Positions 11,215-24,800 of a DNA stretch of 64,000 bases are shown here, piece by piece. Numbering within the stretch: position 1 is the first letter of the stretch; each line of letters begins with the position of its first letter. The stretch is taken from assembly GCA_030068145.1 (NCBI GenBank), contig JAPJBO010000364.1, positions 62,001 to 126,000 of the forward strand. Reading direction: 5' to 3'. Source of the DNA: Diplonema papillatum (Eukaryota; Euglenozoa; Diplonemea; Diplonemida; Diplonemidae). A model generated the notes under the pieces. That model made no database searches. It was not told where the DNA came from and worked only from the letters and a program-made list of their open reading frames with translations. The position numbers and the translations under genes were made by a program.

Positions 11215-11340
11215 ACCTCAGCAACCCAAAACTCGAAACCTACTGCTCAGGTGGTCGTAAAATGCTCGGGAAATCCGAAATAACTGGTCGGATGCTTGTT
11301 TAGGCTGAAATAATGGATGCAGAAGGCAATAATAAGGCAC
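11215..11340 (-). repeat. Dispersed copy of the 57.7-58.2 kb tandem unit
   Basis: It shares AAATGCTCGGGAAATCC, GGTCGGATG and a GCTGAAATAATGG block with the three units at 57765-58220. It is about 85-90 percent alike by eye and noncoding. Confidence 0.75.
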
Positions 11341-12821
11341 GCCCCCTCTCTTGGTAATCGCAACTGGCGGCCACGTCGAGTATTTCCTACTGGGCAGGTG
11401 TGCATGCAGAACAAAGATTTGCACCTCCGCAAGCTGTTCACGTGTTTGCCTGCTTTCGCACTTGGGGCTTCGGGACCACCACTCATGACGTGATGAATCA
11501 AGCTGAATGGAACGGCCGCAATCTTGACTGATGTGTACTGAAGCTGACAAGCAATCCAGGGTGAGAGTCCAGCTGTTTGGGTGCAGCGCGACCTCTTTCG
11601 AAAGCGGGTGTACCGTAATTGGAATAATGTTGAACTGGACTAAAGCTGGAACGGGTAAAAATGACAGACCGGGTAAAACCTGGGACACGCGGGGAGGTGT
11701 CCCAAGTAGTCACCTGCGTTACTGCACCAGTGGCGGTCCTGCAGCCTCCTATGACAGCGGCATGCAGGGGTCGAGCTGAGTATATCGCGACCCTGGTGCT
11801 TCCTGCGCCTTGGGCGCAATTCTGCGCAGTACGCAAAGTCGCAAACCCCAAAGAATATGCCGAACCGGGTAACACCCAGCCCCATTTTTGGGGGAGTCCC
11901 AGGTTATGCCCGCTTCAACTTTCCACACCGTACTTCCACACATGGAAGTACGGTATGGAGAAAGTGCACCCGACAGGGTGTACCGGTCATCATCATTTTC
12001 AGGTGTTTCGGTTCTTGAAACTCGAAGCAGGGGAGATGCTGCTCGTGCGCAGCATACGGAATGCGTACAACAAAAAAAAGCAGCACGAACGAACGCGCGA
12101 CCTCACGGGGCGCGTAGAAGCCGCTGCGAAAAAGGCAGAAAGGATGGATAGGTGCCACGGTGCAGCGGGTTGCTGCGCCTGGTTCGATCCCACGGCCGAC
12201 ATTTTCACTCTCAATGTTGTTTCTACTACTATTTACTACAGAGGCGGCGTCACGCTGAGAGCCAGAGAAGCACCAGCAACTGGAAAAGCTGGCAGGCCAA
12301 CAACTCAGGCAGACAACAACAAGACGTCCGTACGTCCGTTAGTCAGACCGACCTCGCTTCATGCTGCTAACACTGCGGGGGGTGGGAGCGTGAGAATATA
12401 TAAGAACGCGTATGGACTGGTATGTGCCCCACAGTATTGGGCACACGGTAGCGTTTTTCGGGGGTTTCTTTCGCTTCTCGCACGGGGAGAATTGCGTGTT
12501 GTGGTGGAAAGGCCGTTAAGCTTGGTGAGAGCGCCGGTCTGTGTTGCTGGTTGACGCGCTCATTCGTTCGTGCAGGTCAACTGGTCGCACGCGGCATACC
12601 GACAGGTACCCATTTTGTCGAACGTCTTTTGTACTTTTCACCACAATGTGTGTTGACCACTGAATCGAGCACGAGAATGCTCGCTCGGATCTGGCACATG
12701 GAGAGGAATGGTCTTGCCTGCATTTTCCATCGGCACACGGCAGGCCTTTTCGAGACACAACCACGTACGCGCGCACGTGGGCACCTGCAGGGATGCTGCA
12801 AACTAATGTGGTGGAGTTGGC

Positions 12822-15800
12822 TCAAGTAGCATGACGCGACAGCGTTCGGTGCGCCCAGTACTCCGGAAAGTCGGGGGTGTGTCTGGTCGGATCGTAGGTG
12901 TAGCCGCCCGGGATGGCTTCGACGAGGGCGCCGTTGGGCATGAACACGAAGCAGCGGTCCACTTGGCGGGTGATGGCCTCCTTTTGGAGCCCCGTCGCGT
13001 CGGCGGACACGTCGGCCTTGTAGATGTACACGGTCATGAACCCAGCAGTCACCCGGTTCACGGCGCAGGACACGTACCGCTCGGACAGGGAGAACCCGGG
13101 CAGGCGCATGATCTTGTTGGCGCGGGTGGTGAAGCCGAGGTATTCTCGCAGGTAGAAGTTGCGGAGGAGCGAGCCGCTTGTTTCGAAGAAGATGAGGTCG
13201 GCGACCAGCTGCACGTCGAGGAGCTTGAACAGGGAGCTGTCTTTGAAGTCGTCGCTGCACACCGAGTCCGTGTCGTCTTCTTCGGCGGACAGGTTTTCGA
13301 CCTGCTGGTTCTGCTTCGCCTTCCGGGCGCGCTGCTTCATGTTTTCGAGCTGCTTTTTGACGGTGCCGTCCATCTCGTCGCCTTCATCGTCGCCGACTTG
13401 CGGGCTTGCATCGGAGTGGACCATGTGCACCGGGTACGCCACGACTTGCGGCATGAAGTAGCGCAGAAGCAGCATCTTCTGCTCGCGCAAATCGGCCTCC
13501 TTCGGCTCGAAGGTCTCCTTGAGGGCCCGGTACTCCTTGTCGTAGTAGCTGTCGAAGGTGTCCTCCTCCCGCAGGTAGTCCTCGCGTTGGACGAGGAACG
13601 GGTGGTACTTCTTGAGGTAGCTCATGATGTCCCTTCCCAGCCGGTGCGAGCCGAGGTTGTGCCGGAGGCGCGACCGGGGCGGGCGCTCGAGGATGATCGA
13701 GTTCAAGTACTCCTGCAGCCAGCGCTCCGAGTCCCAGTCGGGGTGCCGCTGGCTCAGGTCCAGAAGCACCCACAGCCGCTCTCGAACGAGGCACACCTGT
13801 GCGGGTTGTGGTCATTAGAGTGGCCAAGCCAAAGGGTGGGCCTCCACCGTCAACACTCAGGGCTTGTCGCCCAATACCTCTTACCTCTCTTGGGGTCCTC
13901 ACTCGGCCCCCCTAGACGCACTGAAGGTTGTGCTCAAACAAGTTTGCTACAAAAGAGAGAACACATAAAATAACGCTCTACCGTCAGGTGGGCCAGGCTT
14001 CGGGGTGGCTCCCTGGGAGGGACAGGGACGGGTTAGTTAGCAGCTCCAGGGCCTGTCCCCACCCATCTGTATGTGTCAATCGCTACCGCGCTGACCTTTC
14101 CCGAGAACGCATCAAAACAAGTCAAAGTGTGCAGGCCTCGTTTTCGTGTTTGCGGCGGCGGTACTGCGCCGGGGTGGTTTGTCTCCCCCCCGACAGAAAG
14201 CTCGAGACTAGCCCACTGGGAGGTGCTTGAAAAATTCAGTCGAGTTTCTCACCTGAGACTGTTCAGCATCACAATTAGCTGGATGAGGAAGGAGTGGTAT
14301 TCCTTGAGGTAGCTCATGATGTGTCTTCCCAGCCAGGGTGTGACACTGGTTGTTCACGGGTTTGCTGAGATTTCTCTACCGGGCAGAGTTTGCGTCCTGT
14401 TCGAGACTGTTCGCGTTCGAAGCCGTGAACTAATATCCCAGAAAATCACACACAACACGACATACCTCTACGTCCTCAGCCTCCTCGCAAACAATCTTTT
14501 TCACGTCGCCCGTCTCTGACCGCCACTGTTCGGCGTTGCTGACGATCTGCTCGAACTCCTTGCCGCTGAGTTCCATGTCGTACGGGATATAGAAGCTCGA
14601 CTCGGGGCAGTTGATGCGCTTGTAAATGTCGTTGATCCTCCCATTGAGATGCCACGCTGTGGTGTACTTGTAAAAGATCACAGCGGCGAACATCGAGAGC
14701 TGCGTGTACAGCACGAGGGTGAGGATGATGCCGGGCAGGCCGGATCCCTCCTCGCGGGCCCACATGTGGTAGAGGAGGAAGGCTTCTCCGTGGCGCCAGC
14801 GCTGCAAGGCCAGGTCGCCAAAGAAGGTGAGGAGCGGGTCGATGACGACGACGAACGAGAACCAGAACACCCAACGCGAGAAGAAGGCGGGGAAGGCTTT
14901 GAAGATGAACTGCACCGAGATCGCGACGACGACGAGCGACAGCACGACGCCGATGCCGAACATCTGCCCCGCGCACACTGCTATGACCTCATACATAGGG
15001 GTGAACGAGCTCTCGCGATCATCGTCGAACTCAATGATGACCTGGTGCGGCATCCACTGGTTCTTCTCCAACGGCACGTTGCGTGACGTCAAAAAGGCCC
15101 AAAGACCGAACGCATGCACGAACATGCGGACGTACGCAGCGGCGAGAAGGAACAACAGCGCGGTTACCGTCTTCCGCTTGTCCCATTGCCCCGTCGGATT
15201 CACGCCGAAGTCGAAGAACAGCACCGATTCGATCACCGGCAGCTTCTCGCGGAAGAGTTTGTTCACTTTGAAGAACTCCCGCCGGTGCGAAATCGACACT
15301 TTGAAGTCTTCGGTCTTGACCGCGACAGCCTCGGACACGTTCTTGATCTGCTGGATCTTCCGCAAGACGGGCAGCTTCGCCGCGAACGTGGCCAGGTTCT
15401 GCGGGGAGAACTCGGCGAGTTTGGCCTCGTAGCCGATGGCCACTCGGTCGTCTCCAACTTCGAGCTCGCCTGCGTCTAGTTCCTTGTGGTCCAGATTGAC
15501 CGCCTCGCTCGCCTCTTGGATGCTGGTCAGCTCGTACCAGTCTTTGGCTTTGTTGCCGACCAGCTGCATGAAGTGCGCCTTCGGCAGCTTCTTGGTGCTG
15601 GTGACGAACAGGTTCGGCAGTGCGTCGACAGTCATCTTCTTGTTGAGCACCGCCATCGGCAGGTTCGACGGCGTCAGATCCGGGAAGAACGACGTCTTGG
15701 CCAGGATCTGGACCCCGAGCATCGCGACTTCGTCGGTGCCCTCCGCGTTGAACGGGTCGAAGGACACGTCGTACTTGCGGTCTGGGCCCGGGACGGCCGG

Positions 15801-18800
15801 GGCCGGCAGCTCGGACATGTTGCGGGAGGTGACGCTGGTCGCCTTCGAGCGGGTGTGGGAGTGGCGGTGGGAGCGCGGGCGGGTCGTGTCCGAGCCGGAG
15901 GAGCTGTCGACCGACTCGGCGTCGATGATCATCGGGTGCTGCACGTGGCCGGCGGACGGCGACAGCGTCGTCGAGATCATCGGCGAGATGTCGGCCCGCC
16001 CGGGCGAGATGTCGGCGCGGCCGGGCGTCAGCTGCTCGCCGTCCGAGCCGGGCGTGCGCAGCAGCGCGTGCCGGGGGCTGGCGGACAGGCCCTGCGACAC
16101 GGGCGACACCGGATTGTGCAGACTCGGCGGGTTGCCGGGGCTCGGGAACGGCGAGACGCCGCCGGCGACCTTCGGCTTCCGCAGGCAGCTCTCGCCGAGC
16201 TGCACGGCCCTGCCGCTGACGAGGGCGGGGCGCAGGATCGACTGCAGCCGAGAAGGCGATGCCGACGGGTTCGGTGACCCAGGCGGCTTCCGATTCTGGC
16301 CGGGTTTGTGCTTCGGGGTCGGGGCCGACTTCGAGGACGGGGCCGTGTTGTCGTCGTCGTCGTCGTCTTCGTCGCCGTCGGACTCGGCGGAGATGACGTC
16401 GGCGATCTCCTCGATGATGCGCGACTGGTCCGTGGCCTCCTTCTCGTCCTTCGCGCCGCCGGCCGGCGACGCGACCCGCAGCTTCGACGGGAAGCCGCCG
16501 CCCCCCGCACCCTTCTCGCCGCCTCTCGGCCTCGGCTTGAACCCAGCCGTCGCCCCGCCGAAGGAAACGCTCCTGCCCATCGACAGGCAGGAGCCGGAGC
16601 CGGCGAGTTCCGGGGCTTCCTCGTCGTCGTCAGAATCGGAGCCCTTTTCGTCCGGCTGCGGCGCTCCGAAAGCCGTGTACGTCGCCATCTCTTGCTTGCC
16701 GCCGTGCTTGGCGTCGGCGGTCGACTTCGGGAGGGCGGACACGGAGTGCGGGATTCCGGGCGGCACCTCCTTCGCCGCCTGCTGCGGCTTATCCACCTGG
16801 CTCTTCCGCTTGGGCCGGTTCGACGAAGCCGGCTTGACCATGCGCTCCCGGTCGGGGTCGATGGTGAAGTAGATGTTCCCGAGCCAGTTGTTGAGGTCGT
16901 TTTCGAAGGTCTCCTGGAACTTCCAAAAGGTGTCGATGTTCTTGTCGACGGCCCCGCGGATGATCGGCGTTTTGAAGTTGCCGTGCTGCAGGTTGTAGTT
17001 CGCGTTGACCAGCGGCCAAGCTCCCCAGCCGACGCACGTGTCCACCGGACAGTACCTGATGGTTGATTATATATATAAGTGCCAGTAGTTAACCGTTCGA
17101 AAGATTTCCAAGAGGGGGTTTGCTCGACCGGAACGCTTGCACCCGGCACTATGGCACCATACCCAGATTTACCTGGTTTCCGCGCGTGGTTCCAGCACAT
17201 GTCCTTCCATCGGAAATCGCGACAGGGTTTCATTAGTACATACGAGAACTCATTTTTTCGCTCAAAACAAGCTGGGGGTGAAGCTACGATGTTTTCGGGA
17301 TAGGCGACCGGGTTGTTTCCCTTGTACAAGTGTTAGGTATTCGTCGGAGATTAATCTTCTAAGATCTGCGATCTCATAGTAGTCATAGTAGACTCATACG
17401 ACAAAAAAAAGAAGTGGCGCTCAGAGACGGATACCGAGTAGCCTGGTGCGGAGCTCCAGCCACACAGGCATACAGAGCAAAGCATGCGAGTCGTGTGTTC
17501 ATGCTTACATCGATGCGAAGTGCATCGATCATCTCCTACATGTCGGCCTATCTAAGTAGAGATTATAATTTCCAGTTTGCCTCGAAGGCCCCGTAAAAAA
17601 AACAGTGGTGAAGAAGCAAAAAAAGGAGCTGACGACGGTCTTCAAGGCTGAAACGCATCACATCAATGCTGAGGTAAAAAAGAGAGAGAGAGAGAGACGA
17701 GTTAGAGTGCAGGGACCATCTCTCCGGGGAAAAAGATAATCACTCACAACAAAGATGGCACGAGAATCTACTCCGGCGATGCGACGAAGTCAACCGACCA
17801 CGTCTCGCCGGAAGTCGTGGGAGGAAAGATCACAATCGCAGATCTCAGCGCCGCGGAAACCGAAAAGGCGATGAAATCAGGTGGCGAAAGGTACGCGGGA
17901 GTGAAGGCCATGATCATGTATGGTACGATCCCGAAGGAGGAATTCGAAATCGAATTCAAGCCCCGCTTTCGAACGTGGTTTCATGAAGGGCTCGCATCAG
18001 TCCCACCCTTGCTGAATGATAGCTTTCTCCTCGCGCAAAAAGTCCCAGACCTCATCGCAGAACTGAGAACGTCAGGAGAGGTCGTCTTCTGCGCGCCAAC
18101 CGGGGCTGGAAAAACTCAGCTCTTGCCGAGGTATCTTCGGATGCTGGGGTTGACGGTCCATGTGACCATCCCCATCGCCCGCGGGGCGCAAAGCGCCCAC
18201 TGAAGATATGAAAAACTCGGGGAGCCCTCCAACATCCTAACGAGGGATCAGAAGGAGATGAACGGCGCCCCGATCACCTTCAGCACCGAGTTCTTCGGAG
18301 ACACAACACGATCCGACGTGCTCGTGATAGACGAGGCGCACTGCATGTTGAACTCCGGATCAACTTTTCGCTCCATCTGCGCGGCCCGGGGGAGGGGATC
18401 CGCGATCATTTACATGACCGCGACCTCCCCGGACTAGCTTCCCACGGTTTCGGTCGCGGAGCAGGTGGACAAAATCTGACTTGCCACCTCCTCGCGGTGT
18501 CCCCTGGAAATGTGTTTTTCGAAACGCGGCCAAGGCAAGCAGTACCTTTGCTGTGGGTGAAAGCCCCTTCCTTCGTAGCTGGCGTCCGAGCTGCGTACCT
18601 ACCCTTCCCGGGCGTAAAAGATCCTGCCCCAAGCTGCCCAGCAGGAACGGGGAGGGGGGCGGTGCAAAGAGGCACCTTCCAGGTGAGGCCCTCTCATCGC
18701 GAAGGCGGGGTAAAAATCGGGATGGTTACCAATGTGCCCCCGGTTTTTTGAATTAGTTGGCCCCAGTCTGAGTGACAGGTTGAGCCGCGGCCTTTCCGGG

Positions 18801-21800
18801 CCCTCAGCCGACTCTCCTTTCGTTTTTCTGAGTCCCCAGTGCCGTGGGGCAGGCGCCGGTTGCAGTGTGCAACTGGTGCGAGTTCAAACCGCGCCTGTCT
18901 GTGTTCGTGGTTGTGCCGTTTTTCGTTGTGAAGAAGCGAACCCGGAGAACCCACCACCAGGTCAGGCACCAGGTTCTTGTCTGGCAAACCGTACGGCCTG
19001 GTGTTTAAAAAAAACAAGGCTGTCTGTGCGGTTGGCTGTGACAAGTCCACTCCTGCATTTCACAAAACTTTGCAGCGGGAGGGACTGAGTCACACCCAAT
19101 CGAAAAGACACCGGAGAATACCCGAGTCTCGGCCCACAAACGAAGTATTTGAACTTCCCCCTTTGGAACTTTGCGCGCTTGTCTTGCTTATTTTTTCCAG
19201 TTTGCCTCGAAGGGTCCGTAAAAAAAAAAAGTGGTGAAGAAGCAAAAGTAGTAGTAATGTGTCGTCTGCCGAAGAAGTGTGCAAACGGGTTTTTGCCTAG
19301 AGGCTTTTCGTGTTATTTTGCAAATGTTTTGAGATATCTTTGTGTCTGTGCAGCCTGTGCTGAACAAAAAAAAAAGGGACCGAATCGCACAAAAGTGAAG
19401 AAATCGACTTGGTAGAAGAAGTGCGTGAGGAAGGAGACAAAAAACCAAAGAAAGGGAAGGGCAGGGAGGGTCCTTGACCGGGACGGGATAAAGAAAGGAT
19501 ATCTGTTCTCCATCCCCATCAATGTAGTGTAATCGAGTGTAATCGTTTGGATTAGAATGCAAAGAATCTGTGGCGATAATCTGCATCGCCGACGGCGCGG
19601 TTATCTCTTCGCACGTGAAGCGTCATGCTTCGTAGCGTCGTCGAAGGCCGTCCATCTCGCTGCACGCTCCGCCCTCTCTCTTCCGTACATCGGGAAAAGG
19701 TCCATTCCCCACGCCTCGTCGGTGAACGCATGCCGGCTCGCGCTCACTAGTGAAATCGAGCTCAAGTCGCTTTCAGGGGGGGTGGGTGAATTGGCTCATA
19801 TTAAGCTACAAGCTAAACGAATATAACAAAGCTACGCATTTCTTTCTCTTTATTCTTCGAAACTCCCAGTTCTCGGGTTTCCTCAATCGCTGAGGAAGGG
19901 CTGCAGATAGGGGGGTACTCGTGAGGGTCATCAATGTCCCAAGTTGCGCCGATTCTCAGGGGCCCCGGAAAGTGGCGCCAGGACAGCTGCTCCTTGCGTT
20001 GTCTAGGTGCGCCGGCGATGCTGAGATACACATCGCCCTCGCTTTGCGGCTGGTCGGAAGACAGAGTGGAATGCTGTGCAAATCGATCTGCGCCCGCGAC
20101 TGATGGAACGGTGCCGTGCCTGAGTATCCATGGCAGAAGACGTTCCCTTTCAATGGAAGCGGGAAGTTCCCCTCATCAGGACATACCGCTCGTTCCGCGA
20201 AAAAGTGTCATAAAAAACGACCTTTTCGGGGTTTCTGCCGATTTTGCCATCTGTACACGGATTGAAAACGATCGTTCACGAGAATTCGTGGTTTTGGCCT
20301 GGCGCCAACCTATTTTGAGCAGAGAGACCGCAGGTCACCCGGAGACTATTAAACCCCGGAACCCTAAGTGAACTTGCACTTTGAAACAAAAGACACCAAC
20401 CTGTGCGCCCGTTCGGGGATCGTCGGAAACACAACGTTGAACACTTAAGCAGGGCTTCCGAATCTGACAAGTCATCAAGATTGAGGCCAACGCGCAGTTC
20501 CTGCGGCATGAGTACCCGCTGGCGGCGGAGTCGCTGAACAAGCTTGAGTACCAAGCCCGCAGCGCTGGCGACGAGGCGCGCGCAGCCGTGCAGTAGGTGG
20601 GGCTCCTGCAGGGTTGGCGGCCGCGGGATGTCCGCGCAAGGCTCGAGGAGCTGCTGGGGACAGACCAGTGCCGGGCGAGCGTCTTCGTCGCCGGCTGTTC
20701 CGTTGGGAGTTGTGGCAGTGAACCAGCAAATCAACACGGAGTGTGCGCATTGCAAGAGGCGATGCTGATGGCCACCGGCAATACCACCTTCGCCACGCAA
20801 ATCTCGCGTCCACAACAACCTCGATATGATGGAAGAAGTGCGTAGTTTTGTTTTGTTCTTGACTTGTTTGTTGTCGACAACGTATTGTGGTTGAGGTGTC
20901 ATTCAGATGTAGATCTAAAGCTGCCCACGTCATTTTGTTAAGCATTGAGTTCTTTTAAGTACATGAACCACATGGATTAGCATACACTTTATTACGTTTT
21001 TAAGCAGCGGCTGCCAAAACTTGCAGTGACACCTATTTGATGCAAGGTAAAGGAGAAGGTTGGAAGTAATTGGGAAGTTGATATTTTGTTGGAGTGGGGA
21101 ATGAAACCTTGAGGGGGGGGTCGTACTTTCTTGGCGCGTTTCGGCGTCCTTCCTTGCTTTCTGGCCGAGTCCGTCGGCATTGGTGTTGTGAGCTGGGCTC
21201 GTTTCCGCCCCTTGGGCGGTGTACTTCTCAGTTCGCCGAGCAGGCTCCGGACACCGACAAGGGCAGGGAGGCACGGCTCTGGCTTTGGACAAAGCCACAA
21301 CTGCGATTTGGCGAGGAAAGCGAGCTTTGAACTCTCCCAAGAACGTCTCGGGACTGAAAGATGTCTCCGGGGCAAGCACCCTTCTCGCAGCACAGAGTTG
21401 CGGGGTTGCTTCCGGGGGGAGGAGTTTCCGGTCGCCTCAATACTGAAATACAAAAAAGACGACGCACGGTTCACACACATCGTGCACCCCGCGCTGCGTG
21501 CTGTGGTTCGCGAGCGGTGACCACCCTTGCGATACGTTCACTGGGAAGGACATCTTTGCGACGATTGCTATGGCAGCCCAAAAAGCAGCTTGTGCTCGCC
21601 TGAAACAAAGGAACGCCACCATTCTGCAGGCTCCAGTTGAATGCTCCGTTTCTGTCAGCACGCTATCGTGGACGAGCAAGAAACCGCAGTCGTTCAAGCC
21701 AGACCCCCAAGCCCAGTACCTTGACGATAACCGGCCCAAAGGAGCTGAAAAAGAGAATCTGTCAAAGTACTTCGGCAACAGGGGTGTCAAAGTAAAAACG

Positions 21801-24800
21801 ATGGCCCCTGTCACAGTTCGTCGACGACACAGCGTTCCTGAATGCAGTGTGTCATTTCCTTGTGTGAGGGGTTTGGTTCGAGTGTGACAACTATTGCACA
21901 GAAATCAGTCCAGATCTGTCTCGCCCCGTGACGTCGGGCCAAGCCTCCTGGAAGATTCTTACGGAAAGCTCAAGAGCGAGGTTGCTGAGCAAGGTTCCAT
22001 CAGAGTGAGGGATGTTTGTCTGCGGGCAAAGCTCTGCGTGCACGAAACGCACCAGTCATTCCTGAAAGAGAGCTCGCCTGATATGGCAAAGATAGTTGAC
22101 GAGCACATAAGTCGGAGCATTGAGTGTTTAGCTGCCCGCAAGAAGAGACTTGGTGCGGAGAAACTCCTGACACTTACAAAGGAGCAAATACAGCCGTTAC
22201 GGAAGCGAATGAGCGGAGGGAGAAAAGAGCAGCCCTACTCGCTTTTGTGTCAAGGAGATTCGACCGCAAAGTCAGTCTTTTGACGAAGCTGCTGCTGGTT
22301 GAACAGGCTCGAGCATGGGGCACAAAGTCGAGCCAATCTTGGATAAAGGCCAAGCTTGTCAAGCAAGCACATCAAAGAAGCCGATGAAAACTTGTCGGCT
22401 CGTGAGCTTGAGCAACAGGCTCCCGGGGCCTAAAGGGGTGAAGAACCCACGACATCTTCTAAAAAGCCCAATGTCCCGTGACGACGCCCAACACCTTCCG
22501 GATGAGGTCTTGCGGTCGTCGGCGCTGCGCTACTGCATCAGTGACATATCGAAGCTGTTCGAGGTGCTGGGCGCCAGGCGGGCTCGGCGCCACGGGCATG
22601 GGGCTCGACCTGGCACAAGCCGCGGGGTCACTCCCAGACACTGCCGTCGTCATCAACCTGTCCACTGAACTGAAGCTGACCTGGAAAGGGCTCGCACCAA
22701 GCTTCAAGAAGCTGCTGGACGACGTGGGTCCCGGGCTCCAGCTCCTGCTCGCGGGAGTGCTGACGAGCGCGCGGCTGGTAGTAGAAGGAGCTGCTCCCAG
22801 CAATCGACTGCGAGGACCTCGTCTTCTCTCTACCCAATGCCGTTGCCAAGGCCATGAAAACGTTTGTAGAGCACAACGGACTCCCGAGGATCGGTGTGCC
22901 GAGCTGGTTACCGTGTCCATGGCCCTGGTTCTGCTGCATGGCACCTGCACTTTAAAGAACTCAGTGCTGCATGGGCGGCACCGTGGGGGAGGAACGTATG
23001 AAGACGCTGTCCGAAGCGGAGCTGCTTGCGGTCCGGCGGTATGGCTTCATCGAGGTTCGCAACAAGAAGTTCGTCATCGACAAGGCGCAGGTGCTGATGG
23101 CGACGTGACACCGCGGCCGCCGGCAGCGGATGAGGCACTCGCCGACTACGTTGCGCTGAGCGTGCTGGGGGCAACCTGCGCCAAGAACAGCGAAGGCAAC
23201 CCTCGGCGACCTCGCGAATCACCCGTCGACGGCGCGGCCGCACGTGCGGCAGTTCTGCTACAAGTTCTGGCAGACATGGGACTGACCATCACGCAAGGGA
23301 GACTGGAACGTCGTAGGGCTACTCACTACAGTAGGCCGCGACCAAAACAACAACGACTGTTCAACAATCAGAAAGCAGCAGCAGATCAAAGGGATCTCCG
23401 AAGCAAGGGAGGACGGGACCAGCAGGGAAAAAAAGGGTTCACGCAAAACACAACGCCGACACTGTCGCGCGCGCTGGAAACGCAAAACGGAACTTCGTAT
23501 TCGGACTCCTGGGTCTGGGTGTCGGGCCCAGACTCGGCAGGGTCGGGAAATGGAGGCAACCTACCGATTGCACTGTGCTTCCGACAGGTGGTGGGGAGGA
23601 GGGAACACGTGTAAGCATTGTAATACTTCATCCGCTAACTAGATGACACTATATAGAGGGCCACAAAGTATAAGATAGGACCATTACTTAGGGTAAACCG
23701 TTACTCTCTGCTTCGGCATCGGCCCGCTTTATAGTTGCAAATTCTCCCATGTGCCGTTGGCCATCTGCAACTTAAAAACTTAAAGCACCCGGAGCTCCAC
23801 GGAGCGTTCATTCAAAAAGGTTGTCGATCACGCACTCAGGTCGTTCTCTTGCGCTTCCTGCAACTTCGAGATGGAAAGGTTGGCTGGCGAATGCAGCAGA
23901 GCTTGAGCGATCCGAGAAGCTCCAACGAGGAAACATACCTCCCACTCTTCAGCCTCCACACCTCAAACTGCAGGATAACGTGTGATCTCAGCTTGAGAGC
24001 CGCCGGGCAAACAAGATGAATGGTCTCGCTGAAAGCCATGTCGAGTGTGTACGTCTTGCCGAGGTAGCGGTGGGGCTGCGTGTTGCCCTGGCATTCATTC
24101 TGATCACCGTTCAGGAAGTAGATGGGTGTCCCAGCCAGAACGTCCAGCATTTCAACGTGCAGGACGTAGAACCCATCGCCGAGGCGGTCTTTGATCCCTG
24201 TGCGCGTGTGTGTTTGCTTCATCTTGACAGGTCAGCACTTGTAGCTTCAACGTTCTGCCGACGATCATCCGTTCTCTCTGACTAAAAATGGACCGCCTCC
24301 CAGCACGGGCTTGTATCTGAAGCGAAAATTGAAGTTGTTGCCCCCTCCCCAAACTGCCACAGCAATTCTAAAAGGCGGACCTTTGAAGACATGAACGGAC
24401 AGGACCAGCGGCTGCGGCGCGTACTGCCACTCGGCAATCCAACGCTTGTCGGTGTAGTCTTCAGTGTTGTCGTGGAGTTGCAGAACCCCGCCGTACGCGC
24501 GCGTTTCGGTGAGCAAGTCGTCCTCGAGCTGCCTCCAGAGCCGCTTGACTCCTTCGCGGCCTTGCAGCTCGTAGTCCCTGGTCATCGCCTTCAACCGGTA
24601 AATTTCGTCGTCGATGCGGTCCGTCTCGGTCAGGACGGTCGTCTTCACCATGCGCTCGCGCACGTTGATCTCCGCTTTGCGCAGCTTCGCAAGGCGGGCC
24701 TCCTCGTCCTTTTCGGCCTGCTCCATTTTTTCCAAGTGGCTCTGCTCCTCGGCCACGAACTGCGGGTCGATCTGGCCCACGTCTACGACGTCGTCGAAGT

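Larger units (their letters stand above)
9282..12821. other. Intergenic region between QCR9-like and the large membrane-protein gene
   Basis: No secure gene is present. Contents are a partial direct duplication (9868-10010 against 10028-10180), an 18-bp tandem repeat (10429-10527), a copy of the CTCGGGAAATCC repeat (11215-11340), a palindrome around 11926-11955 (TACTTCCACACATGGAAGTA) and mixed low-complexity sequence. A plus-strand open frame of 297 codons at 11661-12554 overlaps that palindrome and shows no recognisable domain. Confidence 0.45.
13797..14465 (-). other. Intron 3 of the large membrane-protein gene
   Basis: This intron of 669 nt has donor GTATGT and an acceptor ending CCCGCACAG. 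It contains a dispersed repeat (13983-14110) and a decayed copy of part of the adjacent exon (14280-14345). Confidence 0.85.
17056..23938 (-). other. Intron 2 of the large gene (6.9 kb) filled with foreign sequence
   Basis: The donor is GTATGT after codon 710 and the acceptor is ACCATCAG at 17056; both flanks join in phase. On the opposite strand it contains a virus-like helicase relic (17720-18850) and further broken coding remnants (20470-23300). It also holds dispersed repeats at 17345-17400, 17570-17625, 19190-19255, 19540-19625, 20325-20385 and 20940-20995. The size is far above the other introns here (96, 669 and 766 nt). Confidence 0.75.

Noticed and set aside
12165..12200. GGTTCGATCCC B-box-like string
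   Set aside because: The T-stem does not pair and no A-box is at the right distance.
11661..12554. 297-codon plus-strand frame
   Set aside because: It runs through palindromic sequence, has no domain or composition typical of the real genes here, and has no splice or start support. It is kept only as a possibility.
15436..16872. 478-codon plus-strand frame opposite exon 3 of the large gene
   Set aside because: It is an antisense shadow of Ser/Pro-rich coding sequence; the minus-strand frame is longer and continues across introns in phase.
18838..18905. tRNA-like GAGTTCAAACC string
   Set aside because: The expected acceptor and D-arm pairing could not be formed around it.
21820..21850. Possible reverse-transcriptase VDDT motif
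   Set aside because: Only a short isolated match with a stop nearby; no other RT motif in the region.
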